Positions 35,772 through 44,140 of a stretch of 64,000 nucleotides of DNA are shown here, piece by piece. Under the pieces are notes generated by a model, which was not told the DNA's origin, did no database searches, and worked only from the letters and a program-made list of their open reading frames with translations. The number at the start of each line of letters is the position of its first letter. Position 1 is the first letter of the stretch. A program made the translations under genes and the position numbers. The DNA lies in NCBI GenBank assembly GCA_035344155.1, contig DAORAL010000009.1, positions 62,001 through 126,000 on the forward strand, in the 5' to 3' direction. Source of the stretch: UBA1845 sp002338715 (lineage in GTDB: Bacteria; Planctomycetota; Phycisphaerae; UBA1845).

Positions 35772-37724
35772 ATGGATACGAAATCCATCATCGTCAAAGG
35801 CGCCCGCGAGCACAATCTGCGCGGTGTGTCGCTGGAACTTCCGCAGAACAAGCTCATATGCTTTACCGGTGTGTCGGGCAGCGGTAAGAGCAGCCTCGCC
35901 TTCGATACGCTCTTCGCCGAAGGGCAGCGCCGCTACATTGAGTCGCTCAGCGCGTACGCCCGGCAGTTCCTCGGCCAACTCCCCAAGCCCGATGTCGATC
36001 TGATCAGCGGTCTGAGCCCCACAATTTCCATCCAGCAGCAGTCCAGCGGTTGGAACCCGCGCAGCACCGTCGGGACGGTCACGCAGATTCACGATTTTCT
36101 GCGGGTGCTCTTTGCCAGGTTGGGGCGCCAGCACTGTCCGACGTGTGGCAAACCGATCACGGCTCAGACGCGCGAGCAGATTGTCGCCCGCATTCAAAGC
36201 ATCGGCCGCGGTCAAAACGTGATCGTCCTCGCGCCGGTCGTGCGCGGACAAAAGGGCGAGTTTCGCGATCTGTTTTCCGACATGCTCAAGCGCGGATACG
36301 CCCGCGCCCGCGTCGATGGCAAGATCGTCCGCCTCGCCGACGATCCGATGTTGGATCGCAACATTCGCCACTCCATCGAAGTCGTCGTCGACCGAATCAA
36401 GTTATCCGCGACGGACCGTTCGCGCCTCCACGATGCGGTCGAACAGGGACTGGCGCTGGGCGATGGATCGATCGTGGTTCAGACCGAAGAGGGAAATGCC
36501 GGATCAAAAACATCGTCATCCCAGGACGTCGTGTTGTCGGCGAAGTATGCCTGCACCACGTGCGATCGCAGCTTCGAACCGCCCACTCCGCAGATGTTCA
36601 GTTTCAATTCGCCGTCGGGGATGTGTACGGCCTGCGATGGTTTGGGCGAGCGGTTTGACTTCGATCCGGAGTTGCTCGTTCCCAATCCGAAAAAGTCATT
36701 CTTGAAGCTGGCTGTCGAACCGATGCGGACGCGCATCGGACGCTGGCGACGGCACATCTATCGCGGGGTGGCTGACGCGGTCGGGTTTGATTTGGATAAG
36801 CCGTGGAAGGACCTTCCGCAAAAAGCCCGCGATGCATTGCTGTTCGGAACCGGTGACCTCCACGTGACCTACACTTGGCGCACGCGCGGCGGCGTCTGGA
36901 AGCACGGCGGTGAGTTCGAAGGGGTGATCGCCGATCTTCGCAGCAAGTATCGAAAAGCCAAGTCGGCGTTTGTGCGGGCGTACTACGAAAAGTACATGCG
37001 CCGCAAGGCGTGTGATCGTTGCGATGGAGCGCGGTTGAATCCGCAGGCACGCTCCGTGCTGATCGGCGGTCAGACGCTTCCGCAGGTTTCGACGATGACC
37101 ATCGGTGAAGCCGCTGACTTTTTCGCAAAGCTGAAGCTCACGGAATTGGAGCAGTTCATCGCCGAAGATGTGTTGAAGGAAATCAACCATCGCCTCGGTT
37201 TTCTGGTGGATGTCGGTTTGCACTACCTGACGCTGGACCGGACGGCTCCCACGTTGTCCGGCGGCGAGTCGCAGCGCATTCGGTTGGCTTCGCAGATCGG
37301 TGCGGGGCTGGTTGGTGTGCTTTATATTCTGGATGAACCAAGCATCGGTCTGCACGCCAAAGACAACACCCGCCTGCTGGCATCGTTGGAGCGACTTCGC
37401 GATGCGGGCAATACGGTGATTGTCGTCGAGCACGATGAGGAGACCATGCGGGCAGCCGACGTGCTGGTTGATTTTGGTCCGGGTCCGGGCGTGCGCGGCG
37501 GCGAGGTCGTGGCCTGCGGTTCGGTCGCCGATGTGATCAAGAATCCGCGATCGATCACCGGTCAATTCCTAAGCGGCAAGGAAGAAATCGCCGTCCCCAA
37601 GAACCGTCGCCCAGTCGGGAAAGAACCCGAAGTTGCCGCCCCCAAGAAGCGTGCCAAGAAAACCCCGCCGAAGAAAGCCGCGCCGAAGAAAAACACCAAG
37701 AAGGTTCGAGCAAAAGCACGATAG
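35772..37724 (+). CDS. uvrA: Half-length UvrA: first ABC module only, with lysine-rich tail
   Basis: UvrA normally has about 940 residues and two ABC modules. This 650-residue protein matches only the first: Walker A GVSGSGKSS (about 34-42), PRSTVGTVTQI, the UvrB-binding region (about 125-240, VILAPVVRGQKGEF), zinc cysteines CTTC...CTAC (about 259-288), signature LSGGESQRIRLASQIGAGL (about 495), Walker B YILDEPSIGL and H-loop VVEHDEE. It stops shortly after the TGQFLSGK segment that precedes module two. In place of module two is a ~50-residue Lys/Ala/Pro-rich basic tail. No remnant of the second module lies downstream. It may work as a homodimer, or a full uvrA may exist elsewhere. ATG 35772 matches the family start. 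Confidence 0.88.
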   Translation: MDTKSIIVKGAREHNLRGVSLELPQNKLICFTGVSGSGKSSLAFDTLFAEGQRRYIESLSAYARQFLGQLPKPDVDLISGLSPTISIQQQSSGWNPRSTVGTVTQIHDFLRVLFARLGRQHCPTCGKPITAQTREQIVARIQSIGRGQNVIVLAPVVRGQKGEFRDLFSDMLKRGYARARVDGKIVRLADDPMLDRNIRHSIEVVVDRIKLSATDRSRLHDAVEQGLALGDGSIVVQTEEGNAGSKTSSSQDVVLSAKYACTTCDRSFEPPTPQMFSFNSPSGMCTACDGLGERFDFDPELLVPNPKKSFLKLAVEPMRTRIGRWRRHIYRGVADAVGFDLDKPWKDLPQKARDALLFGTGDLHVTYTWRTRGGVWKHGGEFEGVIADLRSKYRKAKSAFVRAYYEKYMRRKACDRCDGARLNPQARSVLIGGQTLPQVSTMTIGEAADFFAKLKLTELEQFIAEDVLKEINHRLGFLVDVGLHYLTLDRTAPTLSGGESQRIRLASQIGAGLVGVLYILDEPSIGLHAKDNTRLLASLERLRDAGNTVIVVEHDEETMRAADVLVDFGPGPGVRGGEVVACGSVADVIKNPRSITGQFLSGKEEIAVPKNRRPVGKEPEVAAPKKRAKKTPPKKAAPKKNTKKVRAKAR

Positions 37725-37746
37725 AGTACTCTCGCCGCCAGCAACC

Positions 37747-37776
37747 GTCGTCACTCCCGCGCGGGCGGGAGTCCAG
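37747..37776. repeat. REP-like palindromic repeat, diverged inverted copy
   Basis: This stretch (TCGTCACTCCCGC, a GC-rich loop, GCGGGAGTCCAGG) is a diverged copy, in opposite orientation, of the 31-base repeat at 24091-24121 and 37856-37886. Confidence 0.65.
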
Positions 37777-37855
37777 GACGGGCGATGACAAACATGCGGG
37801 GCGTGGTTCCGGCGTGCGCGAAAATGACGAGGGGGCGAGTTCGACTTTGCTATTC

Positions 37856-37886
37856 CCCTGGATTCCCGCTTTCGCGGGAATGACGG
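37856..37886. repeat. REP-like palindromic repeat, copy 2
   Basis: Identical over 31 bases to 24091-24121, with hairpin core ATTCCCGC-TTTC-GCGGGAAT. With the inverted copy at 37747-37776 it forms a facing pair in the 193-base gap between the convergent half-uvrA and the 741-residue unknown gene; each may act as a transcription or mRNA-end barrier. Confidence 0.85.
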
Positions 37887-37917
37887 CAGTTCCGAACCAC
37901 TGCGTCTGCCATAAAGC

Positions 37918-40143
37918 TCACAAGCCGGCTGCAATAATCGCCCAACCGGACGGAATCTTGATCGTACTGCCTGAAGCTTTGGGCAGCGGGTGATCGACAT
38001 TCGGTTCATCGATCTTACGCATGACCGCGTTCTTGCGCAGATGGTTCAATTCTTTGGGCCACTCAAATGTCATCGGCGCTGCATCGCGATTGACCACGAG
38101 CATCCCCATCATCAACCCGAAGATCTGCTCCATCAGCAGCGCGACCCAGTCGGTCTTCCAAATCGAATCGCCCAACGGGGCGGAATGACTTGCGGGCACC
38201 TCCACGCGAATCAGCGCCGCGCCAGCCGACTTCGCCGAACGGTGAATCGGATCTGTAAAATCGTGGTCGTCGCTGACAACGTGCGTCTTGAGATTGTCCA
38301 CCCGCCAATCGATGTCCTCGATTCGGCTCAGGTCTGCCCCCGGTTCGGGCGATCGGTAGAAATGCCTGCCGCCAATCAACTGCGCCATCAACGCGGGCAG
38401 CGGTGAAAGACGATCCGCGACCTTCTTGCTGTTAAACACCGACACGCGAATGTCATGCGCGGGGGCGGTCGTTACATCAACCCAAGCCGCCAGCGCCCCC
38501 TTGTCGAACTCCGCATCGATATCATGGCGCTGGGCATCATCGTCAGCCGACCATCCGCCCCAGCGGCCGAGGTGTGTGCCGTGCGGCATCCAGCCAATGC
38601 GGAAGTGCCGGTTGAGCGTGTTGGCGTAAGGCGAAACAAACGGCGCGGGTCGCAACATCGACTTGATCCACAGCATCACGCCATATGCCGCATCCATATC
38701 AACGCCATTGAGCAGCGATCGCACGATGATCGAAGGGCGGTCCACCAGCGGCAGCCCGATCGTTTCCAGATCGCGCCCGACGGTAATGATCGCCGGTTGA
38801 TTCGGGTCTGCCGGTCTGCGCTCTTCGGGCCAAGCCAATGCAGGGAAGCGCTCGACCATGTCGCAAAGGTGGCTGTGGAATTCTTCCTGCGACCGACCGA
38901 CAGCGATGAACTGTCCGATCGATTGTTGAGCGATACCCATCGCCGATAGCAAAAGATTCATCGCGGGCACCGCATCGTGCAGCGAACTGCCGACGGCTTC
39001 GATCGGGTCAACATCGATCACGACGATAGCCCCTCCCGCGGTGCGCTTGAGGAGCGCGATCGGTTTTTCGGAGCTGAGTTCAGAATCCGTCACCGAATCG
39101 AGCAGGACATCAAACCCGTGCTTCTTGCAGAAATCCTTGAAGATTTTGTTCTGGCGGAATTGCCGCTGATACATCTGCGACGAATGGTCGCTTCTTCCGG
39201 CGAAGGGAATCTGATCGTAAAGCGCAAATGCGGCGGTCACGTAATTGGAGTGGAGGACGCGCGCGTGGAATGGATCATCGACTTGTTTGATGAGTTTCGT
39301 CAGCACGTGCCCGCCTGAAATCGCCTCCATGAACTGCGTTGAGACAATGACGATTCGATCTTCGGCCAGTGCATTGAGCGCCTTGATGCTGGGCACTTTT
39401 GCCAGCGACTTGTCAGTCAGGATCATCACGGCGTCGGCTTGCAGCGCCTGCGGTTGCAGCTTGGATGGACTGTGCGCGCTGACGCGGTTTTTTCCGAATC
39501 GATCCGCCAGCCACTTGACGATGGGGCGATCGGTTTTATTGGTGATGATTGACACTGACCGCGCGGCTTTTGGCGGCTGATGGGCGAACGGCGGTGGCGG
39601 AATCGCCGCGGGATGCGAACGACTTTCCGGTTCGATGATCGGAATCACGCGAACGTCATGAATGCGGGCCAACCCCTGGGCGTGACGCAACCCGATCTGC
39701 ATCTCGACCGAGGCCATGCCTTCCTCGGCTTTGAAATATCCGCGCAGCGTGTATTCATGCGCTTGTTGAAGCGGTTCAAATGCAAACGGTTTAAGCGGCT
39801 TGCCGTCGCGATCGTATGGCAGCAACTGCACGACCAATCCGCCAAAGTCATCGTCGCGTGCGCAGTCGCAGGATACGACGGCTTCCACGCGATAAAACTG
39901 TTCTTTCTTGCAGCGGAACTTCTGCGACCAGAACCCGCCCGAACGCGTGTCGGTGCATTCGAGTTCCATTCCGCTGAGGTGGCCATTGTTTGATTTGGGC
40001 ATCGGACGCCAATCGACGTCATCACCGGCTGATGTCCACGTCCACCCACGCGGTTTCTTCTGACCTTCGGAAAAATCCGCGTTCTTGATTCGATTGAGTT
40101 CTGCAAGCATATCGTCTTCGCTTTCGTTAACAGTTGGGGGCAT
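37918..40143 (-). CDS. Large protein of unknown function
   Basis: The protein of about 741 residues has no signal peptide or transmembrane helix and looks cytoplasmic. Residues ~15-165 resemble a beta-sandwich binding domain (WSQKFRCKKEQFYRVEAVVS, GLVVQLLPYDRDGKPLKPF). Residues ~190-420 have an alpha/beta pattern like an amidotransferase or Rossmann-type fold (SVSIITNKTDRPIVKWLADRFG, DAVMILTDKSLAK, GGAIVVIDVDP). The C-terminal part includes a WMPHGTHLGRWGGWSADDD segment and a heptad-poor helical end. I recognise no family and no catalytic motif. The start is uncertain (ATG 40143, 40110 or 40191). It lies 118 bases downstream of the HtrA-like operon on the same strand and may be its last gene. 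Confidence 0.65.
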   Translation of the reverse strand: MPPTVNESEDDMLAELNRIKNADFSEGQKKPRGWTWTSAGDDVDWRPMPKSNNGHLSGMELECTDTRSGGFWSQKFRCKKEQFYRVEAVVSCDCARDDDFGGLVVQLLPYDRDGKPLKPFAFEPLQQAHEYTLRGYFKAEEGMASVEMQIGLRHAQGLARIHDVRVIPIIEPESRSHPAAIPPPPFAHQPPKAARSVSIITNKTDRPIVKWLADRFGKNRVSAHSPSKLQPQALQADAVMILTDKSLAKVPSIKALNALAEDRIVIVSTQFMEAISGGHVLTKLIKQVDDPFHARVLHSNYVTAAFALYDQIPFAGRSDHSSQMYQRQFRQNKIFKDFCKKHGFDVLLDSVTDSELSSEKPIALLKRTAGGAIVVIDVDPIEAVGSSLHDAVPAMNLLLSAMGIAQQSIGQFIAVGRSQEEFHSHLCDMVERFPALAWPEERRPADPNQPAIITVGRDLETIGLPLVDRPSIIVRSLLNGVDMDAAYGVMLWIKSMLRPAPFVSPYANTLNRHFRIGWMPHGTHLGRWGGWSADDDAQRHDIDAEFDKGALAAWVDVTTAPAHDIRVSVFNSKKVADRLSPLPALMAQLIGGRHFYRSPEPGADLSRIEDIDWRVDNLKTHVVSDDHDFTDPIHRSAKSAGAALIRVEVPASHSAPLGDSIWKTDWVALLMEQIFGLMMGMLVVNRDAAPMTFEWPKELNHLRKNAVMRKIDEPNVDHPLPKASGSTIKIPSGWAIIAAGL

Positions 40144-40261
40144 GTATAGCCGCCAACGGCGAGGCTTGCAAATCATACGCGGACTCAGCATGGTGAAATG
40201 CGACGCAATTTCACAGCGGTCGGATGTGAGTTTTTTCTGCGGGCGGAATCGACGGATGCGT

Positions 40262-41416
40262 CTAGTCTTGCGGCGAATCAGTTTCCTCTTCGGTCACCGG
40301 TTTGGTTGGGTCGAAGGGCTCCTCCTCGATGGGCAGCGGGCCCAATTCTTCGCTGCGCGCCAGCGTGACTTCCACATCGATATGCTCAGCCCCTCGCAGC
40401 AGTTGCAGATTCACGCGTTCGCCAGCCGGCACCATGTAGAGCGCCTTGACCAGATGTCCGAAATGCTTGATCGGCTGACCGTTGATGCGCACAATCCAAT
40501 CGCCCGAAAGCGCACCCGCATCGCGAATTGGTGAAGGGTCAGCCGACGATTTGATCGCCACGCCTTTTTCGATTTTCGGATCGACCGTCATGCCAAGCCA
40601 GCCGCGGTGAAACGATTTTCCTTCTTTCAACTCCGCGACGATTTCATGAACGCGCTTGCCCGGTACGGCGAAACCCACACCGGCATCGTAAAACTCGATG
40701 CCCGCAAGTTCACCCGGACGCTGCGCCATCGGCACGCAGATGCCCAACACATATCCCGATGAATCGAGCAACGGTCCGCCGTAGTTGGCGGGGGAAAGTT
40801 TTGCGTCGGTTTGAATCGCGTTACCCATCATGCGATTGACGGCGCTGACGATGCCAACGCTGGCCATCGGTTTCGATCCGCCGAACCCCATGCCCATCGC
40901 GATCGCGGTTTGCCCCGGACGAATCTGCTCGTTGGGCACCCAGTCGGGCGTGGGCAGGTCAGCCGCATCGATCTTCAGCAACGTCAACTTGCGAACGCGG
41001 TCGCGCGCGACGATGTCAGCCGTCATCTGCCGCCCATCGGACAGTGCAACGGTGACGATCGAAGGATCGCGCACGAAGTTGAAACTGCTGGTGAGGATGA
41101 ACCCATCCGCAGAATAAATGATGCCCGTCGTGGGGCCGTCGGCCACCATGAAGTTGGAGCCCGGGTTGTCGCGGAATTGATTCGGGTTGTCGTCGTCTTC
41201 GGTGGCCAGCAGTTGATCGAGCGGCTGAACCCCGCCAACGGTCTCGATGCGCACGATGAAGGGGCTCGCATGGTTGATCGCGTCATCGACCAGCGCCTGC
41301 ATGCCCGTCGTGATATCAGTACTCGAATCAGAAGCGCGTGCGGGCGATCCAACGGCCCCATGCAGCACCACCACGCACATCATGCCAACCGCGAAACGTC
41401 GAGAAAGTCCGGTCAT
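40262..41416 (-). CDS. Exported HtrA/DegP-like pseudoprotease with PDZ domain
   Basis: The 384-residue protein has a signal peptide (GMMCVVVLHGAVGSPARA), a trypsin-like fold (about 45-255) and a PDZ domain (about 270-355, with RGWLGM and GALSGDWIVRINGQPI). The catalytic residues are missing. The strand that should read LTNxHVV reads LTSSFNFV, and the NPGNSGGPL site reads SPANYGGPLL, so both His and Ser are replaced. It should not cleave peptides but may still bind them or regulate the active HtrA encoded just upstream, whose stop overlaps this ATG by four bases (ATGA). The C-terminus is acidic and Pro-rich. Confidence 0.85.
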   Translation of the reverse strand: MTGLSRRFAVGMMCVVVLHGAVGSPARASDSSTDITTGMQALVDDAINHASPFIVRIETVGGVQPLDQLLATEDDDNPNQFRDNPGSNFMVADGPTTGIIYSADGFILTSSFNFVRDPSIVTVALSDGRQMTADIVARDRVRKLTLLKIDAADLPTPDWVPNEQIRPGQTAIAMGMGFGGSKPMASVGIVSAVNRMMGNAIQTDAKLSPANYGGPLLDSSGYVLGICVPMAQRPGELAGIEFYDAGVGFAVPGKRVHEIVAELKEGKSFHRGWLGMTVDPKIEKGVAIKSSADPSPIRDAGALSGDWIVRINGQPIKHFGHLVKALYMVPAGERVNLQLLRGAEHIDVEVTLARSEELGPLPIEEEPFDPTKPVTEEETDSPQD

Positions 41417-44061
41417 TTCGCTTCCTCCAGTTCGATGCGGATTTTCTTGACCTTGTCATCGCGCAGAACGGTCAGTTCGAGAACATCGCCCGGTTCGCTC
41501 TCGTCGATGATCCGCTCCAACACTTCAAGCTTGGCGATGGGGCGGCCATTGGCTCCGATGATCAAGTCGTCCTTGCGAATCCCAGCACGGGAAGCCGGCG
41601 AACCGCGCCGCACGCGCTCGACGTAAACCGGGTTGGAGCGATATCCCAACTCAAAGAATTTGATGCCGTGATAAACGTCGCGCCCTTTGGCTGTCGACGT
41701 ACCTGATTCGTGCGTGGCGGGGTTCGAGGCGTTGGCCACGAATTCACTGAGGACCGAGATCGGGATGGCGTAGTTTAGCTGCGTGTAGGTGAATCGAGAC
41801 TCAACACCGCGACCGACGAGGCCCAGCAGTTCACCGTGACCATCGACCAAAGCACCGCCTGCAAATCCCGGCGCGCTGGTGATGGCGTCGATCACCAACA
41901 CGTCACCGCGATAGGGAAAGTCCTGCGTACCACGCGTCGCGTCCAGTTTGGTTGTACCACAATAGACGCCGCGACTCAGCGAAATGTGTTCGCCCTTGTC
42001 CGCAACCTTGAATGGGTTTCCGCCCGCGAACACCGGCTGACCGATGGTCAATGAGGGTGTCTGGTTGAGTTCGAAACACGGGTACTTGCCGTGCGTTTCT
42101 TCAGGCGTATCGCTGAATTCAACGGGCTTAAGTTGAATCAGCGCCAACTGCAAATCCCGATCGGCATGAACGAGTTCCACTTGGCGCGGCGTACCGTTGT
42201 ACAGATGAGCCCGCACGTTAGGCGAGTTGAGCAAACCCGAATCGACCGTCAGCGCCAGTCCGTTTGTCGAGATCAAAATGCCGCAGCCGTACCCCTCGCT
42301 CTGACCCACACGGGCGCCGGTGAGTTTGACCACACGATTGGCAACGTCTTCGAAAATCTTTGCCGCAGGCGTCGGAACTTTCTTCGCTGTGTTTGCAGGG
42401 GCGTCATCGTGATGGTCGACGTCCTGCATGTTGCGATCGACGATGCGGATTGCTGTGCGTCCGAGCGTTGATTCGACGTCGAGATCGACGGGCCAACCGG
42501 TTTCGTCAGCCAGCGTGATGCCCGCCACCTCACGGGTCGGTTCATCGGTGACCGTGATGCGGCGAAGGTTTCCAGCGGCTGCATCGAATCCGAGGCGAAT
42601 CGTGGTGTGATCGTCGAGCGATGCGGAAAGGCATTCGAGCAGCGTGGAATGGGATTGACCATTGCTGTCGAGGTCGAGAAGTGCGTCCGCGCCGCAGTGT
42701 TCAAAAAGGCCAGCCGACGTTTGCGGATCAGACTCGACCAGGCGCTGCTGCACAAACGCCCGCGCCCGAAAGACCAGGTCCATCGGCAGGGGCAGGGGGG
42801 CATCGTTGTGGGTTGCTTTCAATTCCCCATCGATTCTGTCGACGACAACACTGCCCGAATTATCGTCCACCGGTTCCCAAACGAGGCGGCTGGCGTCGGA
42901 AGCGGCGACGGCGTATTCAATCGGATCGTTCGCGCTTTCGCCCGCTGCATGCGATTCTTTCCACCTCATGTCAGTCGCAATGTCAATCGACTTGCCGAGT
43001 GTATCGTGGAATCGCCGAAGCACGCGTTCAACAGCGCGGGCGACGACATCGCCATCGGGTTCGTAGGGTTTGCGCGTCTTGATTTTGACGCCTTCGGTCC
43101 GCGTGATTTTGTGGTGCACTTCACCGGATGCGTCGCGATAACTCAGCGCAACGGGCCAATCACCCGGCAGCGTGCCCAACACACTCGCAAAATGGTTGGC
43201 GGATTCGATCGGTTGATTGGCGAAGCGAAGTAGAACGTCACCCGGTCTGATGCCGATATTCCACGCGGGACCGTCCTCGTACAGTTCGATGAAGACGACC
43301 CCGGCATCGCGATCGCGCACGGTGGCTTGAATCGTGCCGTGTTCGACGAGCAGTCCAGCACGCAGACCGGGGATGAACGGTTTGATCTGGTTCGATGTAA
43401 TGGCGTAACCCATGCCGACGTTGACGCGGCCACGCATCGAAACGGAGATGCGGCCATTGATGCCGATGACTTCCCCCGCGAGGTTAAACAGCGGACCGCC
43501 GGAGTTTCCGGGGTTGATCGCGGTATCCACCTGAATGCAGTCAGAATAGAGCAGCACATCGCCCGAGCCATACTGGTAGCGATGAATGCCGCTGACGATT
43601 CCCGAGGTGACGGTCGGCGTGTAGTCGTCGGACAAAAGGAACGGATTGCCCATGGCGATCGCGGTGTCGCCGACGCGCACGAGGTCCGAATCGCCCAGAT
43701 TTGAAAACGGGAATGGATCGCGGCCGGTGAGTTTGAACATCGCCACGTCACCGCCCGGATCGATGCCAAGGACCTGCAGCGGATAGAGCTTTCCGTCTGA
43801 CATTCCGCCGAATCCGCTGCGTGTTTCCATCATCGCTTCGACGACGTGGAAGTTCGTCAAGCCGTAACCATCCGGACTGATGATCACACCGCTGCCACCG
43901 CCACGTTCGTCTTCGTCGAAAATGCAGACCACCGACGGAGCGACTTTTTCGACCACGGCGATGCGGGCGTATTCGGCGCGCTCTGCGAGTTCGATGACGG
44001 TTGGCTGGGTCGCGACGGTGTCGGCTGCGATGACGTGCGCGCTGCCAAACACACATGCCAA
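41413..44061 (-). CDS. Tandem HtrA-type serine protease: active plus degenerate module, each with PDZ
   Basis: The protein has at least 882 residues. The first trypsin-like domain has the full triad: His in LTNFHVVEAM, Asp in PGGDVAMFKL and Ser in NPGNSGGPLF; a PDZ domain follows (about 250-315, IRPGDVLLRFANQPI). A ~230-residue linker of unknown fold leads to a second trypsin-like domain with GCGILISTNGLALTVDSG and APGFAGGALVDGHG, lacking His and Ser, then a second PDZ (GIRKDDLIIGANGRPI). It should work in the periplasm as protease or chaperone. TTG 44061 marks the shortest supported frame. Fourteen more in-frame codons up to ATC 44103 complete a signal peptide and are preceded by a good ribosome site, so ATC is the likelier start. 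Confidence 0.87.
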   Translation of the reverse strand: MACVFGSAHVIAADTVATQPTVIELAERAEYARIAVVEKVAPSVVCIFDEDERGGGSGVIISPDGYGLTNFHVVEAMMETRSGFGGMSDGKLYPLQVLGIDPGGDVAMFKLTGRDPFPFSNLGDSDLVRVGDTAIAMGNPFLLSDDYTPTVTSGIVSGIHRYQYGSGDVLLYSDCIQVDTAINPGNSGGPLFNLAGEVIGINGRISVSMRGRVNVGMGYAITSNQIKPFIPGLRAGLLVEHGTIQATVRDRDAGVVFIELYEDGPAWNIGIRPGDVLLRFANQPIESANHFASVLGTLPGDWPVALSYRDASGEVHHKITRTEGVKIKTRKPYEPDGDVVARAVERVLRRFHDTLGKSIDIATDMRWKESHAAGESANDPIEYAVAASDASRLVWEPVDDNSGSVVVDRIDGELKATHNDAPLPLPMDLVFRARAFVQQRLVESDPQTSAGLFEHCGADALLDLDSNGQSHSTLLECLSASLDDHTTIRLGFDAAAGNLRRITVTDEPTREVAGITLADETGWPVDLDVESTLGRTAIRIVDRNMQDVDHHDDAPANTAKKVPTPAAKIFEDVANRVVKLTGARVGQSEGYGCGILISTNGLALTVDSGLLNSPNVRAHLYNGTPRQVELVHADRDLQLALIQLKPVEFSDTPEETHGKYPCFELNQTPSLTIGQPVFAGGNPFKVADKGEHISLSRGVYCGTTKLDATRGTQDFPYRGDVLVIDAITSAPGFAGGALVDGHGELLGLVGRGVESRFTYTQLNYAIPISVLSEFVANASNPATHESGTSTAKGRDVYHGIKFFELGYRSNPVYVERVRRGSPASRAGIRKDDLIIGANGRPIAKLEVLERIIDESEPGDVLELTVLRDDKVKKIRIELEEAK

Positions 44062-44110
44062 CAGTGTCGCGAGGGCGATGGATTGTCGAAGCGTGGGAAG
44101 GATGGCGAGT

Positions 44111-44117
44111 CTCCTGC
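44111..44117 (-). promoter_or_regulatory. Ribosome binding site suggesting an ATC start for the tandem HtrA gene
   Basis: GCAGGAG on the minus strand, seven bases before ATC at 44101-44103. No ATG, GTG or TTG lies in frame between the site and the TTG at 44061, which is 49 bases away. Confidence 0.5.
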
Positions 44118-44140
44118 GATGCGATGCGGTGCGCGGGTCT

